Below, piece after piece: positions 45,263 through 54,152 of a DNA stretch of 64,000 nt; within the stretch, counting starts at the first letter, position 1, and each line of letters starts with the position of its first letter. This DNA comes from Bacillota bacterium. Its GTDB lineage: Bacteria > Bacillota > Clostridia > Christensenellales > SZUA-584. The stretch is taken from the NCBI GenBank assembly GCA_023408075.1, contig JAEYKW010000006.1, positions 1-64,000 of the forward strand, in the 5' to 3' direction. The position numbers were made by a program, and so were the translations under genes. A model generated the notes under the pieces. The model saw nothing but the letters and a program-made list of their open reading frames with translations, made no database searches and was not told the DNA's origin.

Positions 45263-45514
45263 TTAGCCTGTGACCAGCAATGGGTTGAAGAACAACAGTA
45301 TGAACGCAAAAACGAACAGCAGCAGCAATATCACCGACATCACGACTGCGACGATCATCGTCGAATGCACCACATCGCTTTTCGTTTCGGGATTGCGTCC
45401 CACGGCCTCCGCCGCTTTCGAGCCGAGTATGCCAAGGCCAATGCCCATTCCGAGAAAAGCGAGTCCGAGCATCCATCCGATGGCTGTGACTGTTCCGGTC
45501 AACACGGATTCCAT
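45263..45514 (-). CDS. atpE: F-type ATPase c-like subunit without the ion-binding carboxylate
   Basis: This 83-residue hairpin has two membrane helices (about 8-33 and 51-77). Helix 1 keeps the glycine ladder GMGIGLGILGSKAAEAVG, and the polar loop RNPE (40-43) that contacts gamma and epsilon is intact. In F-type c subunits the ion-carrying Asp/Glu lies 20 residues after the loop arginine; here that position is S60 (MIVAVVMSVILLLL), and neither helix has any Asp or Glu. The reading was checked codon by codon. The protein can form a rotor ring but cannot carry protons or sodium in the known way. AAGGAG precedes the ATG. Confidence 0.92.
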   Translation of the reverse strand: MESVLTGTVTAIGWMLGLAFLGMGIGLGILGSKAAEAVGRNPETKSDVVHSTMIVAVVMSVILLLLFVFAFILLFFNPLLVTG

Positions 45515-45549
45515 ATGATTTCACTCCTTAAAAAAGTTGTTGCTTTGTC

Positions 45550-47127
45550 TTATTCGGTGCCGGACGTTTCCGGCGTCTGTGTTTGTGTGGCTTCCGGGCT
45601 TGCCGATGCCGACGGCGTCGGCTCACTCTGAGACGGCTGAGCCGTAAACTCGTCCACCACGGACAGCGGTGAAAGCGCTGCCGACGATGTCGAATTGACA
45701 AGCTTCACGTTGCTGTAAGCAAGCGATACGGGCTTGCCGTCAAAAACGGTATTTTCCAGCCGGAGTTCGAGATTCACGCCCCCGCGGTACGTCAGCGACG
45801 ATGTCCATCCGCCGGACGCGCAGGCTGCCGCCGTGTCAATAGCCTTCCGGCTTTGCTCCGCACCGTCGGCATACAGCACAATCTCGCCCGAATCGATCTT
45901 GAAGCTCCCGTCCATGAGCAGCTTAAACGTCACTTCGTCCTTTGACAGACGCGTGACCGCAATCTGCGCCGTGATGCTGCGCGTCGCGACCTTCACGCTG
46001 TCGGTGATTCTATCCGGGTCGGTGTCCGCCGCATTGAGTGGCCGGTAACCGATCGATATCACGTACTGAGTGCCGGGGCTGAGGCCCGTCACGATCTGCT
46101 TCGTGGCGCTCGCGTTGAGCCCGATTTTCTGGTCGAATGCCGTGCCCGTGCCGTCGTCGATGAACGACCTCACGCGCAGGAACGCCATCGCGAATTCGCC
46201 GGTCGGGTCGTTGATCAAATAATTGACCTCCACCGTATTCGCCGTCGTCTTCACGCCGCGCAGGCTCAGCACGTTGTTAAGCGTGAAGTCGTATTCCTCT
46301 TCTTTATCCTCGGGCGCCACACCCGTGCCGCCTTTGCCGCCCGTGCCGCCCGTGCCGCCTGTACCGCCCGAGCCGCCCGCACCGCCGTCGCCGCCGTTGC
46401 CGCCGCGTATAATGATCTCTCCGTTCTCACCGATATTGTTTTCGTTCTGTCGGTTGGCATCGGGGCTGTATTCATTGCTCGTGCCGAGAATTCTTGTGAG
46501 GTCAATTTCGTTGTCCGCCAGCAACAGCCGTTCTTCCGCCACATTGAAGCTCACATCGCCGCACAGCAGCACCATCGGCTCCACCGTCTTCAAATTGACG
46601 AGGTCGTTAAGCAGCTGCGCGTTGCCGTTCTTATCGATCACCACATAGAGGAAGTTGCTCGCCTGAAAAAGCTGGTCCTCGCTTTGAATCGCCGCGCCGA
46701 TCAGCACATACTTGCGGTCGGCCAGCTTGTAAAAAGAAGGCGTGGAAACATCGTCAATCAGCGTTTCGCCCGTCAGCTTATTCACACTGCCGTCTCCAAA
46801 CACCTGATACGCATCGCCGAACAGCCGCACCAGGCCGCTGCTTTGCTGATACGTCACAACCGTATCGCCGAGATTGTATTCGCCTCCGCCGTTGGTCAAA
46901 TTCAGCAGATAGTTGCTGTCGGCGGTCTTCGTGATTTTGCCATCCACCGTCGTTGTAATCGCATAGTCGGATCTGTCAAACACCGTACTGCCCGCCGGTA
47001 TCAGATAGGAAGCGGCATTCGCCTGCGTGACGCTCACAATCACGATGACAAACAGCGCCACCATCAGCAGCACGGCTGCGGCGAATATGTTAAAGGATAT
47101 CATCGCTTTTCTCGTTAATCTGCGCAT
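45550..47127 (-). CDS. Anchored surface protein with Gly-rich hinge and Fn3-like domain
   Basis: This 525-residue protein has a membrane helix (about 11-34). A membrane-proximal module (about 40-220) like that of the 1860- and 249-residue proteins follows. Next are a collagen-like Gly-rich hinge at 242-269 (GGNGGDGGAGGSGGTGG), a fibronectin-III-like region (about 280-490, with VTGLSPGTQYVISIGY) and a Ser/Thr/Pro-rich tail. No C-terminal anchor is seen. It lies 35 bp upstream of the c-subunit gene and 21 bp after the 1860-residue gene. GGAGG precedes the ATG. The tail may span the wall. Confidence 0.8.
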   Translation of the reverse strand: MRRLTRKAMISFNIFAAAVLLMVALFVIVIVSVTQANAASYLIPAGSTVFDRSDYAITTTVDGKITKTADSNYLLNLTNGGGEYNLGDTVVTYQQSSGLVRLFGDAYQVFGDGSVNKLTGETLIDDVSTPSFYKLADRKYVLIGAAIQSEDQLFQASNFLYVVIDKNGNAQLLNDLVNLKTVEPMVLLCGDVSFNVAEERLLLADNEIDLTRILGTSNEYSPDANRQNENNIGENGEIIIRGGNGGDGGAGGSGGTGGTGGTGGKGGTGVAPEDKEEEYDFTLNNVLSLRGVKTTANTVEVNYLINDPTGEFAMAFLRVRSFIDDGTGTAFDQKIGLNASATKQIVTGLSPGTQYVISIGYRPLNAADTDPDRITDSVKVATRSITAQIAVTRLSKDEVTFKLLMDGSFKIDSGEIVLYADGAEQSRKAIDTAAACASGGWTSSLTYRGGVNLELRLENTVFDGKPVSLAYSNVKLVNSTSSAALSPLSVVDEFTAQPSQSEPTPSASASPEATQTQTPETSGTE

Positions 47128-47148
47128 ATCACTCCTCCATCCTCTGGC

Positions 47149-50100
47149 TTAACTGTAAATGTACGAGTAGGTGGCGTCCGAGCCGACCTTGAGCGTTCCC
47201 TTGTAGTACTGAACCTGTATGGTATAGCTGCCCGCACCCGGCAGCACCGTTTCGAGATCGAGATAATAGTAGTTGTTGGCCGCGTCATAGTGCACGCTTG
47301 TGAACGATATCTTTTTCAGGCTCTCCACCGCCTGGCCGTCTCTGTAAATGGTATACCGGAGCTCGGTCAGGTCCGAAAGCTTGACGGAATTGGTGAACGT
47401 CAATTGCACATAGCTCGGGTTCGTCGGCGACCGGCGCGGTGTGACCGTCCCCACCGATATGCCGGAGCTGTCGAGCGTATACGCCCTGATTTCGGATATC
47501 AGATACGGCAGGCTCGCCGGGCTCACCACCTCGGTGATGTTATCGAGCAGCCCCGTGTTCTGAAGATCGGTAACGCCGTAGCAGCGGATCGTGTATTCGC
47601 TGCCGACCGCGAGGCCCGACACCTCAACCGTGTGCGGCACCGCTGTCGCCGCCTTGGCTCCCGTCTCGGCGGCGGGCGTCACATCCACACCGTTGCTGTT
47701 GTAAATGCGGAACAGATACAGGTCATCCACAATCGTTCTGTCCCAGTCGCCCGGCGCAATGCGCACGCTGAGCTTAGGTACGCCGCCGTCATCGCTCGCC
47801 GTGGCGGAAAGGCCCATGATCGGTTCGCTCAGCGTATCGAGGTCAAAATCCTGCGTGGTCTGGCCGAGCAGCCGCGTTTCCGTATGCCCCGGCTCAACGG
47901 TGTTTGTGAGCCGTTCGTTATAGTTCGGTTTGGTGCCCGAATAGGCGGTGATCCTCACGGTATAGCTGCCGCCGAACCGGAACCAGTCTCCGCCCGCCGT
48001 GGTCGGGTCAATATTGATCGGCACCCGCATCGAGCGCGCGTTGTCCACCGTCCCGATGATGCCCGCCAGCTCTTCGTCGGTCAGCACATCGCCGTCAGAA
48101 TCGCGCACGAAATCGTACGCGAGCCGGAAACCCATCGTCGTATCGAGCGTGAAGTTCGCGTAGAGCGACTTATCCGCATACGTCACGGGCCCATAGGTCA
48201 CGGAGACGTTCTGTATGTGCACCTCGCCGAGCGTGCGGAACTGATAGTATTTCGGCTGCATCGCGTCCGTATCGTAGAACGTGACCAATTGCCCGTTGAT
48301 GTAGCCCGCGATTCTGAAATAGTATACCGTGGCGGGATTGAGCCCGCCCGAACGCGAGAAGGTATAAATATCGTTGGTGCCGCCCGTCACGGAAATGGGC
48401 AGCGTCAGCGAATTCAGCAACTGCATCCTTTCGTCGTAAAACTCAATATAGAAATTCGGAGGCGTCACCACATCCAGGCCCGTCAGCTTGAACTGGCCGC
48501 TGATGCTGTCGATACCCACCGACACATCCGCATCGAGGTCAATCGTGACCTCGGGGATGGCCACCGGCATTGAAACCGTCACCGTGCCTGTGGATGTGGC
48601 ATTCACAAATTTGAGCGCTTTGAGCGTCATGAGCCGCTGCGACCCGGAAACGACCGCGGTCGCGCCGGTTTCTCCGTATGTCAGGCTGTATGAGCCGGTC
48701 GCGTTCGGATCGGCTGCCATCATGTTGCCGCCATAGCTGATCGTCCTTGATGTCTGGTTGTGCGTCACGGTGTGATACCACGAGCCGCTCGCATTGGCGG
48801 AATCCGTATACCCGGAGCCGATGCTGCGGATAATGCGGTAATTGCCTGCGGCGGGGGCAGACCCTCCGACCGGGAACTGGACGGCGTAATAGTTCGCACC
48901 CGTATCAAAGCCGGACTGGCCCGTATCGTAGAATACCCTGACGCTGAACGTGATCGCTTCGCCCTCATCAAAATCGGCGAGCAGCGTATACGGCACCTCC
49001 ACGCACGTTTGGCTCGTGCCGTTCACATTGGCCCGGATCACGCCGAGGCTCATCACTTTCGTGGTATCCGACGATGTCGCGGTCACCTGCGCGCCCGCAA
49101 TGCGCCTGTATACCGCGTCGTCAATCTCGCCCATATGCGTGGCGTCTCTTCCGAGCACCACAAACAGACGGTTCTTGTTGTCATCCGGCACGAACACCGA
49201 GTAATTGACCGAAACAAGGTTGTCCGTTTCAAAGGGTCGGCTCAGCAGCACGCGTGTCTGCCCCGTCGTGCCGAAAGCGTAGGCCGGCAGCAGGTTCTGC
49301 TGCACATACAGCTCATACGACGGTATGGCCGATGTCAGGCCCGTAAATGACACGGTGTTGAAATTGGTCGTCGTTTTGGTGATGGTTTGGTTATTGATCG
49401 CCGCACCGGCCACTCTGCGGCAATAGAGCGTCGCCGAGGGCGTCTGCAGCACGTTGTCAAGGTCGTTGTACTGGTATTTCCATGCCACGCCCGTATTGCT
49501 GCTTGTGCTCGGGTAAAACGCGAATGTCGGCGCCTGCAGCTCTGGGGCTGCGACCGTGGAATAAAGCAGCAGCGCCGGATCGGTCGGGTTGCTCGGGTAA
49601 TCGGTGTTGTAGCTCGCCGTCGAGTCAATCGTGTTGAGCTTGGCCGTGTAGCTGAAGAAATACTGCGCGCCTCTGCCGAACACAGCGCCCGCCGCCTGCT
49701 GTTCGTATCCGGTAAAATAGTAGTAACGCGTTTTGTCGCTGCCCACAAAGCCCGACTGCGCGGTGCCCTGCGGCCCGAAGAACACAACAAGGTGCGGCAG
49801 ATAATCCTGAGAGGCGTCCACCGGCACATTGATGCCGCCCGGCGTGATGGTCGTCGTGGCGGCCACAGCCGTCGCGTTGCTGATCAGCGGCGCATCCTGA
49901 TACGACGTCAGCTTGTGAATCTGATAATTCACCAGACGCGCGTATTTACCGGAGTTGTTGAACTTCGGGCTCACCTCATAACCGATGACCGTATTGTTAT
50001 TCAGAGCGGCAATCGTCGAGGCACTGAGCCAGTCGGAGAGGTTGATCTTGTAGCCGCCGGCAGTCGCCTTGGTGATCGGCGTGATATCAAACTGATTGCC

Positions 50101-52731
50101 CCGCTGGTCCACAGGCGGGTCGAGCGGCGGCGTGCTGGTTTTGATAAATGCGAATGTGTTGTTCTGCAGTTTAAAATAGTTGCTGTTATGGTCGGTATAG
50201 TCGTGAGCGCTTTCGAGCTCAATCAGGTACGTGCTGGAGCTGAGGCTCGCGGCATTGATACCGAAATCAGCCTCGGTCAGCGTCTTTGTCCCGTCATAGA
50301 ATTCCGGTTTAAGCGGGCTCGCATACGTTTCGCCGCCCGCCTCATTGATCGGCAGCGAGCTTAGCAGCTTGCTCTTGTCTTTCGTGCTGCCTTCATACAG
50401 ATTGAACACCAAAGACCCGAGCGTTGACGCTTCGTAGGAAACGTCGTCACCGAGGAAATCATCGAGCGACACATCGATGCTGATCGCCTTTGAAGGGTCG
50501 GCGGTGGCCGTCGGCGTTTTGCTCATGCTCACGGCAAACGTGCCCGCTTCAATCGTCTGCACCTTCACCGGCCCGATCATCACTTCATCCACAGGGTTCG
50601 AGTCGTTCATGTCCACGCTGGCCGTCACCCAAATCGAGTACGTTTCCTTTTGTCTCAGGCCATTTTCGTCAAAGTCAATCATCACCCGGTTGCCCGAAAT
50701 CGGCGTCGCGGCAACCACCTTGCTGTGCGCGTTGCCCACCGAGTCTTCCCAGTGCACCGTGATGTTGCTCGCGGTATCCACCGTCGCGCCGGCGCTTTCG
50801 ATGTACAGCGTACCCTTTATTCTGTCAAACTCAATGTCGTCTTCCTCAAACCTCAGCGTCGGGAAATCCGCGCCCTCCATGATGAACGGAGCGGACATAT
50901 TGCTTTCGACATCGATCGTTTTGGTATTGTCATTGAACTCGGCGACGGCTCTTGCCGTATAGCCCACATTGCGCTGAACGTACCCGTTCACCTCAAAGTC
51001 AACGCGGTTGGTGCCCACGCCATAGGCGGTGGAAATCGGCACCGTGCCGCCCGCCTCAAATATCTCGTAGCGGATCTTCTGTACGCCGTTGTCCGGGTCG
51101 GTAAGGCCGCTGACCTGAAGCTCAAATGTGCCGTTTCTCTTGTTGACCGTCACATTGGGCTGCCCGACGGCCGGTGTGCGCTTGAGCGTTTTGCAGGCCT
51201 TGGGCGCGCCGTATTTGTCATACTGAACCGGCGTTCCGTTCGCATAACTGCCGCCGACCTGTGCGAGCTGTACGGTATAGCTTGTATCGGGGGTGAGGCC
51301 GCTGTTAAACGTCACCACCTCGGTATTCGTTAAAAAGCTCAGCGGTTTCTGATCGAGCAGGCTGCCTCCCGCGTCGTAAAGCTCGAGCACCGCCGATGAT
51401 ACGGGCGAAAATGCCTCTTTTTTCACTTTGAATGAAAGCGCATCCGTTTTGACGCTATCCACATCGAGCGACAGGCCGATCGAATCCGCCACAAAAACAC
51501 CGTCGTAGAATATCTTGGAGAACTGCTCGTCATTCACCGTGTACTGCGCCTCGAAGATCAGCCGGTACTCAGTGTCCTCCTTAAGCCCCGTCGCTTCAAA
51601 ATCGAACACGAAGCCGTCATAAACCTGAGGCCCGAATACGGTTTCCCCCGTCGCATTGTTCATGATTTTCATCGTGACGGTTCCCGGAACGATGCGGCTT
51701 TCCTCGTCGGTGATCCGCACGCTGCCCTTCACGCTCGAGGCGGTCAGCGCGCTCTGGTCAACAGTCACCTCAAACACGGGCAGTATCACGCGTTTTTCGG
51801 GCTGCGTCGTGGGTTCGGGGTTGCCCGCGCCCACCGAATCGCCGAGCGCACCCGCGCCACCGGCTTCTCCGGCCTTGCCGCCGTCTCCGCTTTTGCCGTT
51901 TTCTCCGTTTTTGCCGTCCACCGAAACGAACTTCGGAATCACGGCATTCTTGTCCTTCTGATCCAGCGGCATCACGTTGATATTCTCATCGCAATCGATG
52001 ACCATCTGTGAAAAGCTCATCTTCACGTCGTCGCCGCTCATCACATTGCGTTCGCTCAGATTGATCACAACGCCGTCGTCAAACACGAGCTCGCAGTCTG
52101 AAGCGATGGTTCTCATCATCATCTCGTTGTTGTATATCGTCACAATACCGTTGTCCACGTACTCGATTTCCACATACCCCGAAATGGGAACGGTCTCCTG
52201 ATTGGGAATGCGCAGTTCAAAGCTGTCACCGGCCACGAGGTATTTTTCGGTATCGAGCTTCCATATAAACCGTTCATATGTGATCGGCGTGCCCATATGG
52301 TCAAGCATATAGCTGCCCGCGCTGCTTTGCATCACCGTCCCGGCTTTTAACCCATAGCAGCGGATCATGCTCTCGTCTTCCAAATCGCCAAAATTCAGCA
52401 CCACGCCCGAAGACAGCGCGGTAATAGAACCGTCGGCAAAATGAAGAAATGACGCTTCATCCACCACGGTCTGATTGCTTTGAACATCCGAGAAAACGAC
52501 GGACTTTGGATATCTCGACGCATAGGCTGCGCCCGCTTTGAAATAGAGAGGCTGGGCTTTGGCACTGTCGGTCTGCCGGTCTGTCTGCGCTTCTTTAAGA
52601 ACGTATCCGTCCTGTGAGAAGGTAAGCTGGGTGCCCTGAACTTGCCGGACCACGAAGAAAACGGCCGCAGCCAAACAAACGGCCGCAGCAATACCTACGA
52701 TTAAGAACCAGATATTCTTGTTTTTGCGCAT
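47149..52731 (-). CDS. Giant anchored surface protein with Fn3-like domains
   Basis: This 1860-residue protein begins with a membrane helix (about 7-29) and a membrane-proximal module (about 40-270). A collagen-like hinge at 273-304 (GKNGENGKSGDGGKAGEAGG) and about 1500 residues of beta-rich domains follow. The domains carry recurring fibronectin-III-type strands such as TGLKEDTEYRLIFEAQY, SGLTPDTSYTVQLAQ and SGLAVGSEYTIRCYG. It has no C-terminal anchor or LPxTG. The start is ATG 52731 after GGGGAG; ten extra codons from a TTG have no site. As first gene of the ATPase cluster it shares the architecture of the 525-residue protein on a larger scale. Confidence 0.85.
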   Translation of the reverse strand: MRKNKNIWFLIVGIAAAVCLAAAVFFVVRQVQGTQLTFSQDGYVLKEAQTDRQTDSAKAQPLYFKAGAAYASRYPKSVVFSDVQSNQTVVDEASFLHFADGSITALSSGVVLNFGDLEDESMIRCYGLKAGTVMQSSAGSYMLDHMGTPITYERFIWKLDTEKYLVAGDSFELRIPNQETVPISGYVEIEYVDNGIVTIYNNEMMMRTIASDCELVFDDGVVINLSERNVMSGDDVKMSFSQMVIDCDENINVMPLDQKDKNAVIPKFVSVDGKNGENGKSGDGGKAGEAGGAGALGDSVGAGNPEPTTQPEKRVILPVFEVTVDQSALTASSVKGSVRITDEESRIVPGTVTMKIMNNATGETVFGPQVYDGFVFDFEATGLKEDTEYRLIFEAQYTVNDEQFSKIFYDGVFVADSIGLSLDVDSVKTDALSFKVKKEAFSPVSSAVLELYDAGGSLLDQKPLSFLTNTEVVTFNSGLTPDTSYTVQLAQVGGSYANGTPVQYDKYGAPKACKTLKRTPAVGQPNVTVNKRNGTFELQVSGLTDPDNGVQKIRYEIFEAGGTVPISTAYGVGTNRVDFEVNGYVQRNVGYTARAVAEFNDNTKTIDVESNMSAPFIMEGADFPTLRFEEDDIEFDRIKGTLYIESAGATVDTASNITVHWEDSVGNAHSKVVAATPISGNRVMIDFDENGLRQKETYSIWVTASVDMNDSNPVDEVMIGPVKVQTIEAGTFAVSMSKTPTATADPSKAISIDVSLDDFLGDDVSYEASTLGSLVFNLYEGSTKDKSKLLSSLPINEAGGETYASPLKPEFYDGTKTLTEADFGINAASLSSSTYLIELESAHDYTDHNSNYFKLQNNTFAFIKTSTPPLDPPVDQRGNQFDITPITKATAGGYKINLSDWLSASTIAALNNNTVIGYEVSPKFNNSGKYARLVNYQIHKLTSYQDAPLISNATAVAATTTITPGGINVPVDASQDYLPHLVVFFGPQGTAQSGFVGSDKTRYYYFTGYEQQAAGAVFGRGAQYFFSYTAKLNTIDSTASYNTDYPSNPTDPALLLYSTVAAPELQAPTFAFYPSTSSNTGVAWKYQYNDLDNVLQTPSATLYCRRVAGAAINNQTITKTTTNFNTVSFTGLTSAIPSYELYVQQNLLPAYAFGTTGQTRVLLSRPFETDNLVSVNYSVFVPDDNKNRLFVVLGRDATHMGEIDDAVYRRIAGAQVTATSSDTTKVMSLGVIRANVNGTSQTCVEVPYTLLADFDEGEAITFSVRVFYDTGQSGFDTGANYYAVQFPVGGSAPAAGNYRIIRSIGSGYTDSANASGSWYHTVTHNQTSRTISYGGNMMAADPNATGSYSLTYGETGATAVVSGSQRLMTLKALKFVNATSTGTVTVSMPVAIPEVTIDLDADVSVGIDSISGQFKLTGLDVVTPPNFYIEFYDERMQLLNSLTLPISVTGGTNDIYTFSRSGGLNPATVYYFRIAGYINGQLVTFYDTDAMQPKYYQFRTLGEVHIQNVSVTYGPVTYADKSLYANFTLDTTMGFRLAYDFVRDSDGDVLTDEELAGIIGTVDNARSMRVPINIDPTTAGGDWFRFGGSYTVRITAYSGTKPNYNERLTNTVEPGHTETRLLGQTTQDFDLDTLSEPIMGLSATASDDGGVPKLSVRIAPGDWDRTIVDDLYLFRIYNSNGVDVTPAAETGAKAATAVPHTVEVSGLAVGSEYTIRCYGVTDLQNTGLLDNITEVVSPASLPYLISEIRAYTLDSSGISVGTVTPRRSPTNPSYVQLTFTNSVKLSDLTELRYTIYRDGQAVESLKKISFTSVHYDAANNYYYLDLETVLPGAGSYTIQVQYYKGTLKVGSDATYSYIYS

Positions 52732-53065
52732 ACCCTGCTCCCCTGTTTGTTCGTTTATCAAGGGTTAGATGCTGTAAATCGAATTCTTATATGGTTTTGT
52801 GTGAATGTATAACCCTATACTTCCTAAGATGACAGATAAAATTCATAAATTTTTTCATTTTATATGACAATATTCTTTTATATTCTATAATAATACTTAT
52901 TATTGTTATTGCTGTCAAGAAAATCACCTTTTATATTTGTTAAGTTATTCCTAAATATTTCTCCCAAAAAGCGTGTTTATTTGACAAAAATATTTTTTTT
53001 GATAGAATTAATGTTGTCATAATTAATAAAATCCTGTCAATTTCTTCTGCTTCGAAGGAGTCGTT
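52732..53065. promoter_or_regulatory. AT-rich divergent promoter region of the ATPase cluster and HD-GYP gene
   Basis: This is the most AT-rich stretch of the neighbourhood. On the plus strand TTGACA (52981-52986) and TAGAAT (53003-53008), 16 bp apart, drive the HD-GYP gene. On the minus strand TTGACA (52918-52913) with TATTAT (52893-52888, 19 bp spacer) is a possible, less ideal promoter of the surface-protein/ATPase cluster, which would give a leader of about 150 nt. No palindromic operator stands out. Confidence 0.6.
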
Positions 53066-54136
53066 ATGCGTTACGTCGTGATCACTAATGTCGAAAAAGG
53101 AATGGTTCTGGGACAAGCTTTATACGGCAGCAATTTTGAGCCGCTGTACACGCAAGGAACCAAGCTCAAAAGCGCGCATATCAAAACAATCAACCGGCTC
53201 GGATATTCGGGCATCTATATCCACGACGATATGTCGGAGCCGGTGCAAATTGAGCCCATCGTCCCCGAAAGCATGAGGCTCAGCATCGTCAAAGCCGCGA
53301 AGAAGTATTTGAAGCAGGCGCAGACCGATTCCGCAAGCAACACGATGACAAAGGTCAGCGTGGATGAGCAGAAAAGCGTCGTGATGCCCGTGATCGACCG
53401 GCTGCTCACCGTCAAAGAGCCCATCATCGAGCATTTTGATATCAAGGCCTTCGACGATTACGACTATTACCACGCGGCGAATGTTATGGTGCTCTCGCTC
53501 GTTCTCGGCATTAAGCTCGGCATTAAAGACAACAATCTGTTTGAGCTTGGCATTGCGTCGCTCGTCCACGACGTCGGCAACGCGTTTATCCCGTCCGGTA
53601 TTCTCAATAAGCCCGGCGAGCTCACGCCCGACGAATTCGCGATTGTCAAATCGCACGCCGAAAAGGGCTGCGATTACCTGCGCAATTACTACGACCTCTC
53701 GCTCGCCGCCTGCAACGGCGCGCTGCAGCATCACGAAAATTACGACGGCACGGGATACCCCGGCAACCTGCGCAAAAACAAGATTTCGCTGTTCGGGCGC
53801 ATCATCGCGCTGACCGACGTGTTCGACGCGCTGATATCGCGCCGGCCTTACCGCCATGCGCTGCATCCGTATCAGGCGCTCGATATCATACGCCAGAAGT
53901 CTGACCGCAAATTCGATCCCGAAATCGTCTACACCATCGAAAAAGTCATCGCGCCGTATCCCGTCGCGACGGGCGTGGAGCTCAATACCTACGAAAAATG
54001 CCTCGTCGCGGAAAACTACGCGGACGACCTTTCACGCCCCAAGCTCTATGTCCCCGGCAAGCGCGGCTATTATATCGACCTTAAAAACGACGCGTCGTAT
54101 AAAAATTCCACGATCATCGGCATCATCAAAGAATAG
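53066..54136 (+). CDS. HD-GYP domain protein, probable cyclic-di-GMP phosphodiesterase
   Basis: This 356-residue protein has an N-terminal region of about 125 residues and an HD-GYP domain at about 130-310. Metal and active-site residues are present: H136 (YYHAANV), H168-D169, H197, H222-H223 (HHENYDGTGYP at 222-232) and D251 (LTDVFDAL). One deviation is HDVGN, with N172 in place of the usual lysine of HDxGK. It should hydrolyse cyclic di-GMP or a related dinucleotide. It is divergent from the ATPase cluster and leads a small operon with a lipoprotein 16 bp downstream. The promoter is at 52981-53008, with GAAGGAG before the ATG. Confidence 0.88.
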   Translation: MRYVVITNVEKGMVLGQALYGSNFEPLYTQGTKLKSAHIKTINRLGYSGIYIHDDMSEPVQIEPIVPESMRLSIVKAAKKYLKQAQTDSASNTMTKVSVDEQKSVVMPVIDRLLTVKEPIIEHFDIKAFDDYDYYHAANVMVLSLVLGIKLGIKDNNLFELGIASLVHDVGNAFIPSGILNKPGELTPDEFAIVKSHAEKGCDYLRNYYDLSLAACNGALQHHENYDGTGYPGNLRKNKISLFGRIIALTDVFDALISRRPYRHALHPYQALDIIRQKSDRKFDPEIVYTIEKVIAPYPVATGVELNTYEKCLVAENYADDLSRPKLYVPGKRGYYIDLKNDASYKNSTIIGIIKE

Positions 54137-54152
54137 TTTAAAGGAGTCCGTT

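Noticed and set aside
29796..45514. Classic N-ATPase or housekeeping ATP synthase operon
   Set aside because: Gene order differs (c, stalk, alpha, gamma, beta, epsilon), no atpQ/atpR or subunit a is present, and subunit c has no carboxylate.
47290..48573. 427-codon open frame on the plus strand
   Set aside because: It is antisense to the 1860-residue surface protein gene, rich in Arg/His/Ala as typical of shadow frames in GC-rich genes, with no start signal.
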